Assembly: GCF_020510665.1 (NCBI RefSeq)
Contig: NZ_CP075187.1
Coordinates: forward strand, 826,501-890,500
DNA length: 64,000 bases
Source of the DNA: Dechloromonas denitrificans
GTDB lineage: Bacteria; Pseudomonadota; Gammaproteobacteria; Burkholderiales; Rhodocyclaceae
Reading direction: 5' to 3'
The position numbers and the translations under genes were made by a program. This document shows positions 35,312 to 45,209 of this stretch, piece after piece. Each line of letters opens with the position of its first letter. Position 1 is the first letter of the stretch. Below the pieces are notes generated by a model. It was given only the letters and a program-made list of their open reading frames with translations. It had not been told where the DNA came from and did not search any database.

Positions 35312-36333
35312 CGGGTCGTTCTCGGGGCAATTCTGGTCAGGCAGGCGGCAAAGACCGTGCCGGGGGAGAGTTGATTCAGGCAGTCGAGGTGGCCGAGCGG
35401 GCATTCGCGCTTGAAACACGGGCTGCATTCCAGCTTGAGGCTGAGAACGTCGGCCTGATTCGAGAGTGGTGGTGTGAAACCGGGTGAGGACGAGCCGTAG
35501 AGCGTGACCAGCGGCCGGTCGAGTGCGGCGGCAACATGCATCAGGCCGGAGTCGTTGCAGACGACCAGATCAGCCATGGCCAGCAGGTCGACCGCCTGAC
35601 CAAGCGAGGTTGCGCCACATAAATTGCGGCACAGGCCGGGAGCGAGTTGCGCAATTTCCTCAGCGACGGCGTGATCCTTCGGCGAACCGAACAGCCAGAT
35701 GGCGCAACCCTGTTCGGCCAGCTTCCTGGCCAGTTCGGCGAAGTGGGCTGCTGGCCAGCGTTTGGCCGGGCCGTACTCGGCGCCGGGGCAGAAGGCGACG
35801 ATACGAGACGGGCGCTCAAGTCCAAGCTGGGTCAGCGTATTTTGCTGCTCTGCTGCGGTCGACCGTAGCGTTGGGTACGAAATCGGGCGAGGCAGGCTGG
35901 CGCCTGGTATTTCAGCCAGTTGGGCAAAGCGTTCGACCATCAGCGGCAAAGCGGCCTTGTCGAGCGTGTGGCGCCGATTGATCAGGCCGTAGCGCGATTC
36001 GCCGATGAAGCCGACGCGTAGCGGAATGCCGGCCATGAACGGCACCAGCGCCGATTTCAGTGAATTGGGTAGCACGTAGACCGCGTCGTAATCGCGTGCC
36101 GCCAACTCGCGGCCAAGCCGCCAGCGCGCCTTGAGCGAGAGCTGACCGTGCCCGAAGGGGCTGTCCACGATGTCGGTGATTTCCGCCATGCGCTGCAATA
36201 CGGGGGCGACCCAGCGCGGCGCGAGGGCGTCGAGTTGCAGGCCGGGATGTTTGGCGTGCAGCCGCGCAAAAAGCGGCTGCGCCATGATGGTGTCGCCGAT
36301 CCACGAGGGGGCGACGATCAGTGCCTTCTTCAT
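35308..36333 (-). CDS. waaF: ADP-heptose:LPS heptosyltransferase II
   Basis: Adds the second heptose to the LPS inner core at the cytoplasmic face of the inner membrane. The 341-residue GT9 protein opens MKKALIVAPSWIGDTIMAQP and contains RVGFIGESRYGLINRRHTL, FCPGAEYGPAKRWPA and CNDSGLMHVAAALDRP, the sugar-nucleotide site. A 7-bp GC hairpin lies just upstream of its start (36342-36360). It leads a string of overlapping genes (NTF2-like, YheT-like, algC). Confidence 0.93.
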   Translation of the reverse strand: MKKALIVAPSWIGDTIMAQPLFARLHAKHPGLQLDALAPRWVAPVLQRMAEITDIVDSPFGHGQLSLKARWRLGRELAARDYDAVYVLPNSLKSALVPFMAGIPLRVGFIGESRYGLINRRHTLDKAALPLMVERFAQLAEIPGASLPRPISYPTLRSTAAEQQNTLTQLGLERPSRIVAFCPGAEYGPAKRWPAAHFAELARKLAEQGCAIWLFGSPKDHAVAEEIAQLAPGLCRNLCGATSLGQAVDLLAMADLVVCNDSGLMHVAAALDRPLVTLYGSSSPGFTPPLSNQADVLSLKLECSPCFKRECPLGHLDCLNQLSPGTVFAACLTRIAPRTTR

Positions 36334-36341
36334 GCGGTGAA

Positions 36342-36360
36342 GGCGGGCTTTTGGCCCGCC
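36342..36360 (-). other. GC-rich hairpin in front of waaF
   Basis: GGCGGGC pairs with GCCCGCC around a four-base loop, 8 nt before the waaF ATG. It lacks a T tract on the minus strand, so it may modulate translation or processing between the zinc-finger gene and waaF rather than terminate. Confidence 0.4.
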
Positions 36361-36366
36361 GCCCGT

Positions 36367-36555
36367 TTAGTGATGGCCCTTGGGCGCTTCGCCCTTGAAA
36401 ACGTACTGGGTGCTGCAATACGGGCAGGTTACTTCGCCGCTTTTCAGTACGTCGAGAAAGACGCGCGGATGCAGGCCGGCCAGTGCTGCGCCCGGTTGCG
36501 GGCAGTGCAGCGGCAGGTCGTGTGCGGTGACTTCAACGGTGGTCTTGTCGGACAT
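36367..36555 (-). CDS. CHCC-type zinc-finger protein
   Basis: A 62-residue protein with the ligand pattern Cys18, His29, Cys44, Cys47 (HCPQPG, GLHPRVF, CPYC). This pattern matches the zf-CHCC family related to the NDUFS6 subunit of complex I. It ends in a basic stretch EAPKGHH. It lies 15 nt downstream of ilvE on the same strand. The role in bacteria is not established. Confidence 0.88.
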   Translation of the reverse strand: MSDKTTVEVTAHDLPLHCPQPGAALAGLHPRVFLDVLKSGEVTCPYCSTQYVFKGEAPKGHH

Positions 36556-36570
36556 CGAAAACTCCCTGAT

Positions 36571-37491
36571 TTATACGTAAGCCAGCCAGCCGTCGTGTTC
36601 GGCGGAACGGCCGTACACCACGTCGAAATACTTGGCCTGGATGCGGGTGGTCAGCGGGCCGCGCTTGCCGATGCCGATCTGACGGCCATCGAGTTCGCGA
36701 ATCGGCGTGACTTCAGCGGCGGTGCCGGTGAAGAAGGCTTCGTCGGCGGTATAGACTTCGTCGCGGGTGATGCGCTTTTCGCAGACTTCGAGGCCCATTT
36801 CAGCGGCCAGTTGCAGCACGGTGGCGCGCGTGATGCCTTCCAGGCACGAGGTCAGGTCCGGCGTGTACAGCTTGCCCTTCTTGACGATGAACAGGTTCTC
36901 GCCAGCACCTTCGGCGACATAGCCTTCCGGGTCGAGCAGCATGGCTTCGTCGTAACCGTCGTTGGTCGCTTCGTTATTGGCCAGGATCGAGTTGATGTAG
37001 TGGCCGCAAGCCTTGGCGCGAACCATGGAAATATTCACATGGTGGCGGGTGAAGCTGGAGGTCTTGACGCGAATGCCGCGTTCCATGCCTTCTTCGCCGA
37101 GGTAAGCACCCCACGGCCAGGCGGCGATGGCGATGTGTACCTTGGCACCCTTCGGCGAAACGCCGAGCTTTTCGGAGCCGTAGAAGGCGATCGGGCGGAT
37201 GTAGCCGGATTCGAGGTTGTTGGCGCGGATGACTTCCTTGTGCGCTTCATTGACTTCGTCGCGCGTGAAGGGCATCTGCATCTGGAAAATGTGTGCCGAG
37301 TTGAACAGGCGGTCGGTATGGTCTTCGAGGCGGAAAATGGCGGTGCCTTTTTCCGTCTTGTACGCACGTACGCCTTCAAAAACGCCCATGCCGTAATGCA
37401 GGGAGTGGGTGAGGACGTGGGTGGTGGCTTCACGCCAGGGCACCAGTTTGCCGTCTTGCCAGATAAATCCGTCGCGATCCGCCATCGACAT
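36571..37491 (-). CDS. ilvE: Branched-chain amino acid aminotransferase
   Basis: PLP enzyme for the last step of Leu, Ile and Val synthesis. The 306-residue class IV aminotransferase has GVFEGVRAYKTEKGTAIFRL near the start and KACGHYINSILANNEA with the PLP lysine. It also has GYVAEGAGENLFIVKKGKL and a C-terminal TGTAAEVTPIRELDGRQIG. Length and motifs are normal. It is the first gene of its strand segment, diverging from the Nudix gene, with about 90 bases between. Confidence 0.96.
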   Translation of the reverse strand: MSMADRDGFIWQDGKLVPWREATTHVLTHSLHYGMGVFEGVRAYKTEKGTAIFRLEDHTDRLFNSAHIFQMQMPFTRDEVNEAHKEVIRANNLESGYIRPIAFYGSEKLGVSPKGAKVHIAIAAWPWGAYLGEEGMERGIRVKTSSFTRHHVNISMVRAKACGHYINSILANNEATNDGYDEAMLLDPEGYVAEGAGENLFIVKKGKLYTPDLTSCLEGITRATVLQLAAEMGLEVCEKRITRDEVYTADEAFFTGTAAEVTPIRELDGRQIGIGKRGPLTTRIQAKYFDVVYGRSAEHDGWLAYV

Positions 37492-37581
37492 GCTTGATTC
37501 TCCGTAATGCGCTCGTAAAAGCCCATAATTCTAGCCGAAATCAGTGGGTAAAATAACGCCTTTGCCGATAGAGTCGTTGCC

Positions 37582-38028
37582 ATGATCTGGAAACCCAATG
37601 TCACCGTTGCTGCTGTCATTCAGCGCGACGGCAAGTTCCTGCTGGTCGAGGAGGAAACCGAAGCCGGGCTGGCCTTCAACCAGCCGGCCGGACACCTTGA
37701 AGAGGGTGAGGCACTGATTGATGCCGTGGTTCGCGAAACGCTCGAAGAAACGGCCTACCACTTCAAGCCGACACATCTGGTCGGGATCTACAACTGGAAA
37801 CATCCGACCAAGGATGTGACCTACCTGCGTTTTGCGTTTGGCGGTGAATTGCGCGGCTTCGAGGCCGAGCGCAAGCTCGATGACGGGATTGTTGCTGCGC
37901 GCTGGCTGACGCTTGATGAAATCAAGGCAACGCAGGCGCGGCATCGCAGCCCGCTGATCCTGCGCTGCGTCGAGGATCAGCTCGCCGGAAAATCGTATCC
38001 GCTCGATCTGCTGGTGCATTACGCCTGA
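37582..38028 (+). CDS. nudJ: Nudix hydrolase, NudJ-like
   Basis: A 148-residue pyrophosphatase. The Nudix box runs from GHLEEGEALIDAVVRETLEE (about residues 36-55), matching Gx5Ex7REUxEE. NudJ enzymes hydrolyse thiamine pyrophosphate precursors and nucleoside triphosphates. In many betaproteobacteria a Nudix gene of this type precedes mnmA, as here with one gene between. Its stop overlaps the start of the following exported-protein gene (TGATG). Confidence 0.92.
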   Translation: MIWKPNVTVAAVIQRDGKFLLVEEETEAGLAFNQPAGHLEEGEALIDAVVRETLEETAYHFKPTHLVGIYNWKHPTKDVTYLRFAFGGELRGFEAERKLDDGIVAARWLTLDEIKATQARHRSPLILRCVEDQLAGKSYPLDLLVHYA

Positions 38029-38579
38029 TGAAGTCCTGGCTGCTTGCGCTGCTGTTTTGCTGCGGCTCGCTGCTGGCCGAGGAAAAGGTGCAACTTTGCT
38101 ACGGTTACGGTTGTCTGGTGCAGGCTGAAATTCGCTACGGCGATGCGCAGTTGAGTGAAATTGATCGCACCTTGCGTGCTGCGGTCGACGCTGAAAACGA
38201 GCGCGAATTGCTCGCTGGCGTCATCGGACAACTGTACGCCTGGGCCGGCGAGCAATCAGATCTCCGCAATGATCGCGGTGGCAACTATGCCGATGCCGGC
38301 GTGTCGGGCAAGATGGATTGCATCGATCATTCGACGTCGACCACCCGCTTGCTGCAACTGCTTGAAGCGCGTGGTGATTTGCGCTGGCACCATGTTGCAG
38401 CTATCGAGATGCGTCGCTGGGCGTTCGTTTTTCCGGCGCATTACTCGGCCGTGATTGAAATGCCGGGTGAGGGTGATGGCCGCCACTTTGTGGTCGATAG
38501 CTGGTTTGTTGATAATGGACAACCCGCGGTGATCCTGCCGCTGGATGAATGGAAGAAGGGGGCTGGGCCCGATGTCTGA
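38028..38579 (+). CDS. Exported protein with possible Cys-His-Asp site
   Basis: A 183-residue protein with a short signal peptide ([19 protein letters not shown]). The mature part contains [15 protein letters not shown] (Cys98), [10 protein letters not shown] (His138) and [11 protein letters not shown] (Asp157), in the order and spacing expected of a papain/transglutaminase-like fold. This is inference; I do not recognise a named family. It sits between nudJ and mnmA with overlaps on both sides (mnmA starts 8 nt before its stop), so it is part of that operon. Confidence 0.8.
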   Translation: MKSWLLALLFCCGSLLAEEKVQLCYGYGCLVQAEIRYGDAQLSEIDRTLRAAVDAENERELLAGVIGQLYAWAGEQSDLRNDRGGNYADAGVSGKMDCIDHSTSTTRLLQLLEARGDLRWHHVAAIEMRRWAFVFPAHYSAVIEMPGEGDGRHFVVDSWFVDNGQPAVILPLDEWKKGAGPDV

Positions 38580-39669
38580 AAAAACTGTAGTGGTCGGCTT
38601 GTCCGGCGGTGTCGATTCCTCCGTGGCGGCCTTGTTGCTGAAACAGCAAGGCTGGAAGGTGATCGGCCTGTTCATGAAGAACTGGGAAGACGACGACACC
38701 GAGGAATACTGTTCGTCGCGTCAGGATTTGATCGACGTGATGAGCGTTGCCGACCGGATCGGCATCGATGTCGAGGTGGTCAATTTCGCCGCTGAGTACC
38801 GCGAGCGCGTTTTTGCCGAATTCCTGCGCGAATACCAGGCCGGGCGGACGCCGAATCCGGACATCCTGTGCAATTCCGAAATCAAGTTCAAGGCCTTCCT
38901 CGATCACGCCATGAAGCTGGGTGCCGACAAGATTGCCACCGGGCATTACGCCGGGGTGCGCGAATTCAATGGCGAGTTTCAGTTGCTCAAGGCCGAGGAT
39001 GGCACCAAGGACCAGAGTTATTTTCTCTATCGGCTGAATCAGGGGCAGTTGTCGAAGACACTGTTCCCGCTGGCCGATCTTTACAAGCGTGACGTACGCA
39101 AGATTGCCGAAGCGGAGAATCTGCACGTGGCTGCGAAGAAGGATTCGACCGGCATCTGTTTCATCGGCGAACGTCCGTTCAAGGATTTTCTCAGCCGCTA
39201 CCTGCCGCCCAAGCAGGGCGAAATCCGCCGTCTCGATGACGGCAAGGTGCTTGGCCAGCACGATGGCCTGATGTACCACACCCTCGGCCAGCGCAAGGGT
39301 TTGCATATCGGTGGCCTGAAAGAGAAAGGGCAGCCGGGCGGCGGCGATCACGATGCCTGGTTTGTCGCTGGCAAGGATATGGAAAAGAACGTGCTCTACG
39401 TCGTTCAGGGCCACGATCATCCGGCCTTGCTCAAGGAAAGCCTGGTTGCCGAGCAGCTTTCCTGGGTGTCCGGGCAGGCACCGCACACGCATTGGGTGTA
39501 CACCGCCAAGCCGCGTTACCGGACTTCCGACCAGCCTTGCGAGGTCGACCGCGTCGATGGCGAAAGCTGTGAAATCCGCTTTGCCGAAGCGCAGTGGGCG
39601 CTGACCCCGGGGCAGTCGGTGGTGCTCTATGAAAGCCGGGTCTGTCTCGGCGGCGGGATCATTCGCTGA
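38572..39669 (+). CDS. mnmA: tRNA 2-thiouridylase MnmA
   Basis: Puts the 2-thio group on U34 of tRNA-Glu, -Gln and -Lys. The 365-residue protein has the ATP PP-loop [11 protein letters not shown], the first catalytic Cys in [11 protein letters not shown] and the second in [12 protein letters not shown], plus GHYAGV and [12 protein letters not shown] start at the ATG at 38572, since the upstream part of the frame lies in the previous gene. A 14-bp perfect stem-loop follows its stop. Confidence 0.97.
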   Translation: MSEKTVVVGLSGGVDSSVAALLLKQQGWKVIGLFMKNWEDDDTEEYCSSRQDLIDVMSVADRIGIDVEVVNFAAEYRERVFAEFLREYQAGRTPNPDILCNSEIKFKAFLDHAMKLGADKIATGHYAGVREFNGEFQLLKAEDGTKDQSYFLYRLNQGQLSKTLFPLADLYKRDVRKIAEAENLHVAAKKDSTGICFIGERPFKDFLSRYLPPKQGEIRRLDDGKVLGQHDGLMYHTLGQRKGLHIGGLKEKGQPGGGDHDAWFVAGKDMEKNVLYVVQGHDHPALLKESLVAEQLSWVSGQAPHTHWVYTAKPRYRTSDQPCEVDRVDGESCEIRFAEAQWALTPGQSVVLYESRVCLGGGIIR

Positions 39670-39672
39670 TTG

Positions 39673-39716
39673 AATTTGAGGCGTACTGTCGATATTTCTG
39701 TCGTACGCCTCAAATT
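39673..39716. other. Long perfect stem-loop after mnmA
   Basis: AATTTGAGGCGTAC and GTACGCCTCAAATT form a 14-bp perfect stem around a 16-nt loop (TGTCGATATTTCTGTC). There is no T tract after it on the plus strand. It could be a 3' stabilising or pausing hairpin, or a binding palindrome. The rest of the interval to 39938 has no gene I can support. Confidence 0.7.
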
Positions 39717-39938
39717 CTGTAAAGAGTTGTAGTTTCCTGCCCGCGAGCCGGGCTGCATGGCGCTCTGTTTTTCATTTTATTTCATTGGGTTACGACTTTT
39801 TGTCGTGCGCAATGTGGCGGGCTGGCCGGTTTGCCTATTTGTTGGGGGGTGAACATAATCCGCTCCCATTCCGGCTGACTCTTCCCTGTTGGGTTCTGAT
39901 CCAAACAAGCAGCCTTTGCCATCTCCGAAGGAATCATC

Positions 39939-40517
39939 ATGTCGATCTCTATTTTGCGTCGCCAAATTTCAATCTCGGCTGCAGTGCTCGGCCTGTTGTT
40001 GATTGGCGGTTGTGCCACGGCACCGTTGCCGCCGGCCAAGGTGACGCTGGCCGTTGCCCAGACCGAACGCGGCGTCATGGTCTGGTTGCCCGACACCGTG
40101 CTCTTCGAGTTCGGCAAGGCATCGCTTGATCTGACCGAGGCCGCGCCTTATCTCGATCGGGTGGCTCAGCTTCTACGGGAAAAATCGAGCGCCGATCTGT
40201 TGCTTGAGGGGCATACCGACAATGTCGGTGCGGCAGCATTCAACCAGGCGTTGTCGCAGCGCCGGGCCGATGCGGTGCGCGATGCTCTGCTGACGCGTGG
40301 CGTGCCGCAGGGCCGCATGAAATCGGTCGGTGTGGGCTTGAGCAAACCGCTGGCGCCCAACGATACGGAAACCGGGCGCAAGCTCAATCGTCGGGTTGAA
40401 ATCATTCTGCTCGGCGAAAAGCTTGAGAATCTGGTGCGCGGCGAACCTGACAATGCCTTCGAGCAGGCTTTCGACCGCCTCAAGCGTTTGCTTGAACAGC
40501 CGCAGAGCAAAGGCTGA
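39939..40517 (+). CDS. OmpA-family peptidoglycan-associated lipoprotein
   Basis: A 192-residue outer-membrane lipoprotein. The signal ends in the lipobox LIGGC at about residues 21-25. The C-terminal OmpA domain (about 55-165) binds peptidoglycan, with the key segments LLLEGHTDNVGAAAFNQALS, QRRADAVRDALLTRGV and NRRVEIIL. A short tail follows the domain. It lies 9 nt upstream of a patatin gene, so the two are probably co-transcribed. Confidence 0.9.
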   Translation: MSISILRRQISISAAVLGLLLIGGCATAPLPPAKVTLAVAQTERGVMVWLPDTVLFEFGKASLDLTEAAPYLDRVAQLLREKSSADLLLEGHTDNVGAAAFNQALSQRRADAVRDALLTRGVPQGRMKSVGVGLSKPLAPNDTETGRKLNRRVEIILLGEKLENLVRGEPDNAFEQAFDRLKRLLEQPQSKG

Positions 40518-40526
40518 TCCTGAGCC

Positions 40527-41441
40527 ATGGAAAATCGTCAGGAAGACTTCTCGCCATTACGCCGCCGTTTGCTGGGCGCTTCGCTGGCCGGAGGCATGTT
40601 GGCTTCGCCGCTCGATGTCTTGGCGCAAAGTGGCGCATTGCCTGAAAAGCGTCGCTTGGCGGTGGTGCTGGGTGGCGGTTCGGCGCGCGGGTTTGCCCAC
40701 ATCGGCGTGATCAAGGCGCTTGAGGCAGGCGGTATCCGGCCGGACCTGATTGTCGGCTGCAGCGCCGGCAGTTTGATCGGTGCATTCTGGGCGGCCGGTT
40801 TTTCCGGCGTTCAGATGGAAGAGCTGGCGATGCGGGTCAAGGACAGCGAAATTGTCGATTTGGTCAATGGCCCGACGCAGCAACGAGGCATGGTGACGGG
40901 CAAAAGCCTGCACGCTTTCGTCAATCAGTTACTTCAGAACCGTGCCCTCGAATCGCTTAAAACGCCATTTGCGGCCGTTGCCACGCAATATCCTGGTGGC
41001 GAGCTGGCGGTTTTCAACAAGGGTGATACCGGTTTTGCGGTGCGTGCCTCGTGCTCGATTCCCGGTGTGTTCATTCCGGCCAGCCTGGATGGTCAGGAGT
41101 ATCTGGATGGCGGTCTGGTCAGCCCCTTGCCGGTGTCGACGGCCCGCAAGCTGGGGAGCGATCTGGTGGTGGCGGTCGATGTCGGTGGATTCGACCCGGC
41201 TGGAGACGATGGACATGGCTTGTACAACTTGTTGCTGCGCTCATTCGAGATCATGGGACAGGCATTGCGCAAGCGTGAAGCCGCCGATGCGGATATCGTC
41301 ATTCGCCCTGAAGTCAGCCGTATTTCAAGCACCGATTTCTCGGCCCGCAGGACCCTGATTGCGATGGGGCAGCAGGCCGGGGCTCGTCTCTTGCCCGTGA
41401 TCCGGGAAAAAATGGCCATGCCTGTGCGTCGGCGCGGCTGA
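40527..41441 (+). CDS. Patatin-like phospholipase, RssA-type
   Basis: A 304-residue serine lipid hydrolase. The N-terminus has a Tat-like signal (LRRRLLGASLAGGMLASP), suggesting export. Catalytic features are the oxyanion glycines in VVLGGGSARGFAHIG, the nucleophile Ser79 in VGCSAGSLIG and the dyad Asp in YLDGGLVSPLPV. It follows the OmpA-like lipoprotein gene by 9 nt, pointing to an envelope role. Its 3' terminator was the target of IS copy 3. Confidence 0.9.
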   Translation: MENRQEDFSPLRRRLLGASLAGGMLASPLDVLAQSGALPEKRRLAVVLGGGSARGFAHIGVIKALEAGGIRPDLIVGCSAGSLIGAFWAAGFSGVQMEELAMRVKDSEIVDLVNGPTQQRGMVTGKSLHAFVNQLLQNRALESLKTPFAAVATQYPGGELAVFNKGDTGFAVRASCSIPGVFIPASLDGQEYLDGGLVSPLPVSTARKLGSDLVVAVDVGGFDPAGDDGHGLYNLLLRSFEIMGQALRKREAADADIVIRPEVSRISSTDFSARRTLIAMGQQAGARLLPVIREKMAMPVRRRG

Positions 41442-41498
41442 TTGTTTTTACGTTGATTTCTGCGGTGATTCCCCGGTTGACCGCAGCAGGATTGAAAA

Positions 41499-41515
41499 AG
41501 GCGCCGTTGGCGCCT
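41499..41515. terminator. Terminator hairpin, left half of IS copy 3 target duplication
   Basis: A GGCGCC-GTT-GGCGCC stem-loop with an A tract before it and a single T before the IS left inverted repeat. The same 17 bp recur at 43117-43133. The T tract has been separated from this hairpin by the insertion. Confidence 0.85.
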
Positions 41516-43116
41516 CAGACTGCTGACGAACCCCCGATTTTTCGGGGGTTTTGTTTTTCTGGTTGGAAATCAGGGAGACTCCTGGCTTCAAGCCGAAGCG
41601 AGGCGGATTCTGAAATTCAGGTTAGGAACCCCGATCTGCCAAAGATGGCGGGCGAATGGGGCGGCAAAACGGGTTCGTGCGAGGATTTTGGCCAATAAGG
41701 CTGCCGCCTTGCGGGCCAGCAACAGGGCCATCTTCTTCATGTTCTGACAGGCCGCCGAGAGCAGGCACTGCGCCTGCACCTTGGCCAAGCCACGGAAGCG
41801 AGCGTAACGGTGGCCATGCAACTCCTTGGCATCGGCAAAGCTGCGCTCCACTGTTTCCTTGCGCCGGGCGTACAGCCGTTTGCCCAGGTCGCTCAGGCGA
41901 TTGGCGTTGATCGCTTCCTTGAAACCTTCCCAGAGATGCCGGGTCACGAGCTTCTGATGGTTCCGGCTCTGCGTGCATTGCCCGCGCACGCCGCAATCGG
42001 CACACCGCGCCGGGTTCGAGGCGTATTCGCGATAACCCAGCCGGTTGGTCGTCCGGTACGGTAGAACCTCCCCGGCCGGGCAGCGGTAGCAGTCCTGGAC
42101 CGCATCGTAGAGATAGTCCCGTTTGTAGAAATAGCCATCGCGGTGTGTGGGTCGCTTGTAGCCCATCACCCCGAACAGTGCCCGCTCGAGAATGCCCTTG
42201 CAGACTTGCGGTGTGAAATACCCGGCATCCAGCCCGACGGCGCCCACGGCCAGATCAAAGCGCTCCATGACCCGATCCAGGCGGGCAAGGTAGGGCTGGC
42301 TGTCATGGGCATTGCCCGGCGTGACATGGGTATCGACGATCAAAGCATGCACGCCATCGACAGTCCGGTGATCCAGATAGAAGAAGCCGGTCGGCTTGTT
42401 GTCGCGGGCCATGAAACCTGCGTCGGGATCGACTGTGCTGACCTTGACCTCCTTCATCGGCGGTGTCGAATCATCGTCATCACGCTTGAGCGACTTCTTG
42501 CCCGCGGCGGCTCGGTCCGTTTCGATGGCTGCATCCAGCTCGGCCAAATAGGCCGCCGGCGTTTGCTCGACCTGATGCACCTCAAAATGCCGTTTGTTGG
42601 CATTCGCCTTCAGATGCGTGCTGTCCGTGTAAAGCACCCGCCCGCCAATCAGCTTATGCTCAATGGCTTGCTCGACAATCCCGTCGAAGATGCGTTGCTC
42701 AATGTCCGTCCCGACAAAGCGGCGACGCCGATTCTGCGACAGCGTCGAGGCATCCGGCACTTTGTCCGTCAGACGAAAGCCGAGAAACCAGCGGTAAGCC
42801 ACATTGACCTCTATTTCCTTCACCAGCCGTCGCTCGGAGCGAATCCCAAACAAGTAGCCAATGAACAACATCTTGAACAACACCACCGGATCAATCGCTG
42901 GTCGGCCATTGTTCTCGCAATACAGGTGCTGGGTCGCTTCACGAATGAAATCAAACCGGATGTGCTGGTCGAGCAGCCGGAGCAAGTGGTCTTTCGGGAC
43001 CAATTGCTCCAACGTCACCATCTCCAGTTCCGTTTGGGCGGGGTAGACAGGCTTGAGCATGCCTGCATTATAAAAAATAAAGCCCCCAATCGCTTGGAGG
43101 CTTTGTCAGCAGTCTG
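41516..43116 (-). mobile_element. IS1182-like insertion sequence, copy 3 (complete, 1601 bp)
   Basis: Same length and ends as copy 2: left end CAGACTGCTGAC at 41516 and right end at 43116 (inward CAGACTGCTGAC, a perfect match to the left end here). It is flanked by a 17-bp direct repeat that is itself a terminator stem-loop. It lies between the convergent patatin and GST genes, with the transposase on the minus strand, the same orientation as copies 1 and 2. It shows more silent differences from copies 1 and 2 around 42530-42640, which suggests recombination or an older split. Confidence 0.95.
41588..43060 (-). CDS. IS1182-like DDE transposase (copy 3)
   Basis: A 490-residue intact transposase with Asp146 (TDSTH), Asp278 (GLDAGY) and Glu405 (VERSFADAKE) and the cysteine group CYRCPAG...CADCGVRGQC. 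It differs from copy 2 at a handful of residues (Val5, Leu26, Ala251 and Ile290 here). No frameshift or premature stop, so it may be functional. A short hairpin terminator lies between its stop and the IS left end. Confidence 0.95.
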   Translation of the reverse strand: MLKPVYPAQTELEMVTLEQLVPKDHLLRLLDQHIRFDFIREATQHLYCENNGRPAIDPVVLFKMLFIGYLFGIRSERRLVKEIEVNVAYRWFLGFRLTDKVPDASTLSQNRRRRFVGTDIEQRIFDGIVEQAIEHKLIGGRVLYTDSTHLKANANKRHFEVHQVEQTPAAYLAELDAAIETDRAAAGKKSLKRDDDDSTPPMKEVKVSTVDPDAGFMARDNKPTGFFYLDHRTVDGVHALIVDTHVTPGNAHDSQPYLARLDRVMERFDLAVGAVGLDAGYFTPQVCKGILERALFGVMGYKRPTHRDGYFYKRDYLYDAVQDCYRCPAGEVLPYRTTNRLGYREYASNPARCADCGVRGQCTQSRNHQKLVTRHLWEGFKEAINANRLSDLGKRLYARRKETVERSFADAKELHGHRYARFRGLAKVQAQCLLSAACQNMKKMALLLARKAAALLAKILARTRFAAPFARHLWQIGVPNLNFRIRLASA

Positions 43117-43140
43117 AGGCGCCGTTGGCGCCTTTTTTTA
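43117..43140. terminator. Terminator hairpin, right half of IS copy 3 target duplication
   Basis: GGCGCC-GTT-GGCGCC followed by seven T. It adjoins the IS right end and overlaps the 3' end of the GST gene, which it serves on the minus strand only weakly. Confidence 0.85.
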
Positions 43141-43746
43141 ATCGTGCGGTACTGAATCGGCGAACGAGGGTCGCTGCATCAGTTTGGCGTAGAGCTTGGC
43201 CAGGTTGGGGTGGCTTTCCTGCCAGTTGATGTCGGCAAAACGGAATGCCAGGTAGCCCAGTGCGGTGACGCTGGCGATATCGGCCATCGAAAAATGCGTT
43301 CCCATGCAGAAAGCCTTGTCGCCGAGCTCTTCGGCCATGAAATCGAGACCGCGCATGATCTTGTCGCGTTGGCGGGCGATCCAGCTGGCGCTTTGCTCTT
43401 TCTTCGGGCGTTTGGCTTCGAGAAAGGCGCTGGCGGCTGCGTCGCAGATACCGTCGGCAACTGCTTCCCAGCGCTTGACCTCGATGCGTTCGCGATTGGG
43501 TGCCGGGAAAAGCTTGTTGTTCGGCGTCACATTGTCGATGTATTCGACAATGACGCGCGAATCGAAGAGTGGCGTGTTGTCGTCGAGTAGCAGGACCGGG
43601 ATCTTGCCGAGCGGATTGATGTTCGGCACCTTGCTGTCTTCCAGCCAAGGGGAATCGATTTCGAAGTCGTACTCGATTTTCTTTTCAGCCAGAACGATCC
43701 GTACTTTGCGGACGAAAGGGCTGGTGTGGGAGCCGATCAGCTTCAT
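43138..43746 (-). CDS. Glutathione S-transferase, YibF-like
   Basis: A 202-residue protein with the thioredoxin-like N-terminal domain (MKLIGSHTSPFVRKVRIVLA, NPLGKIPVLLLDDNTPLFDS with the cis-Pro and the glutathione-binding Asp-Ser) and the all-alpha C-terminal domain (HFSMADIASVTALGYLAFRF with the N-capping Ser-Asp). The ATG at 43746 is preferred; a GTG lies one codon upstream. Substrate unknown. It diverges from purB. Confidence 0.92.
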   Translation of the reverse strand: MKLIGSHTSPFVRKVRIVLAEKKIEYDFEIDSPWLEDSKVPNINPLGKIPVLLLDDNTPLFDSRVIVEYIDNVTPNNKLFPAPNRERIEVKRWEAVADGICDAAASAFLEAKRPKKEQSASWIARQRDKIMRGLDFMAEELGDKAFCMGTHFSMADIASVTALGYLAFRFADINWQESHPNLAKLYAKLMQRPSFADSVPHD

Positions 43747-43811
43747 CACATGCTCTCTGATTTGGGGAGTTGGATTATAGCGTATGGCGCAGGGGATCGT
43801 CGGACAGGTAA

Positions 43812-45209
<1,398 letters not shown>

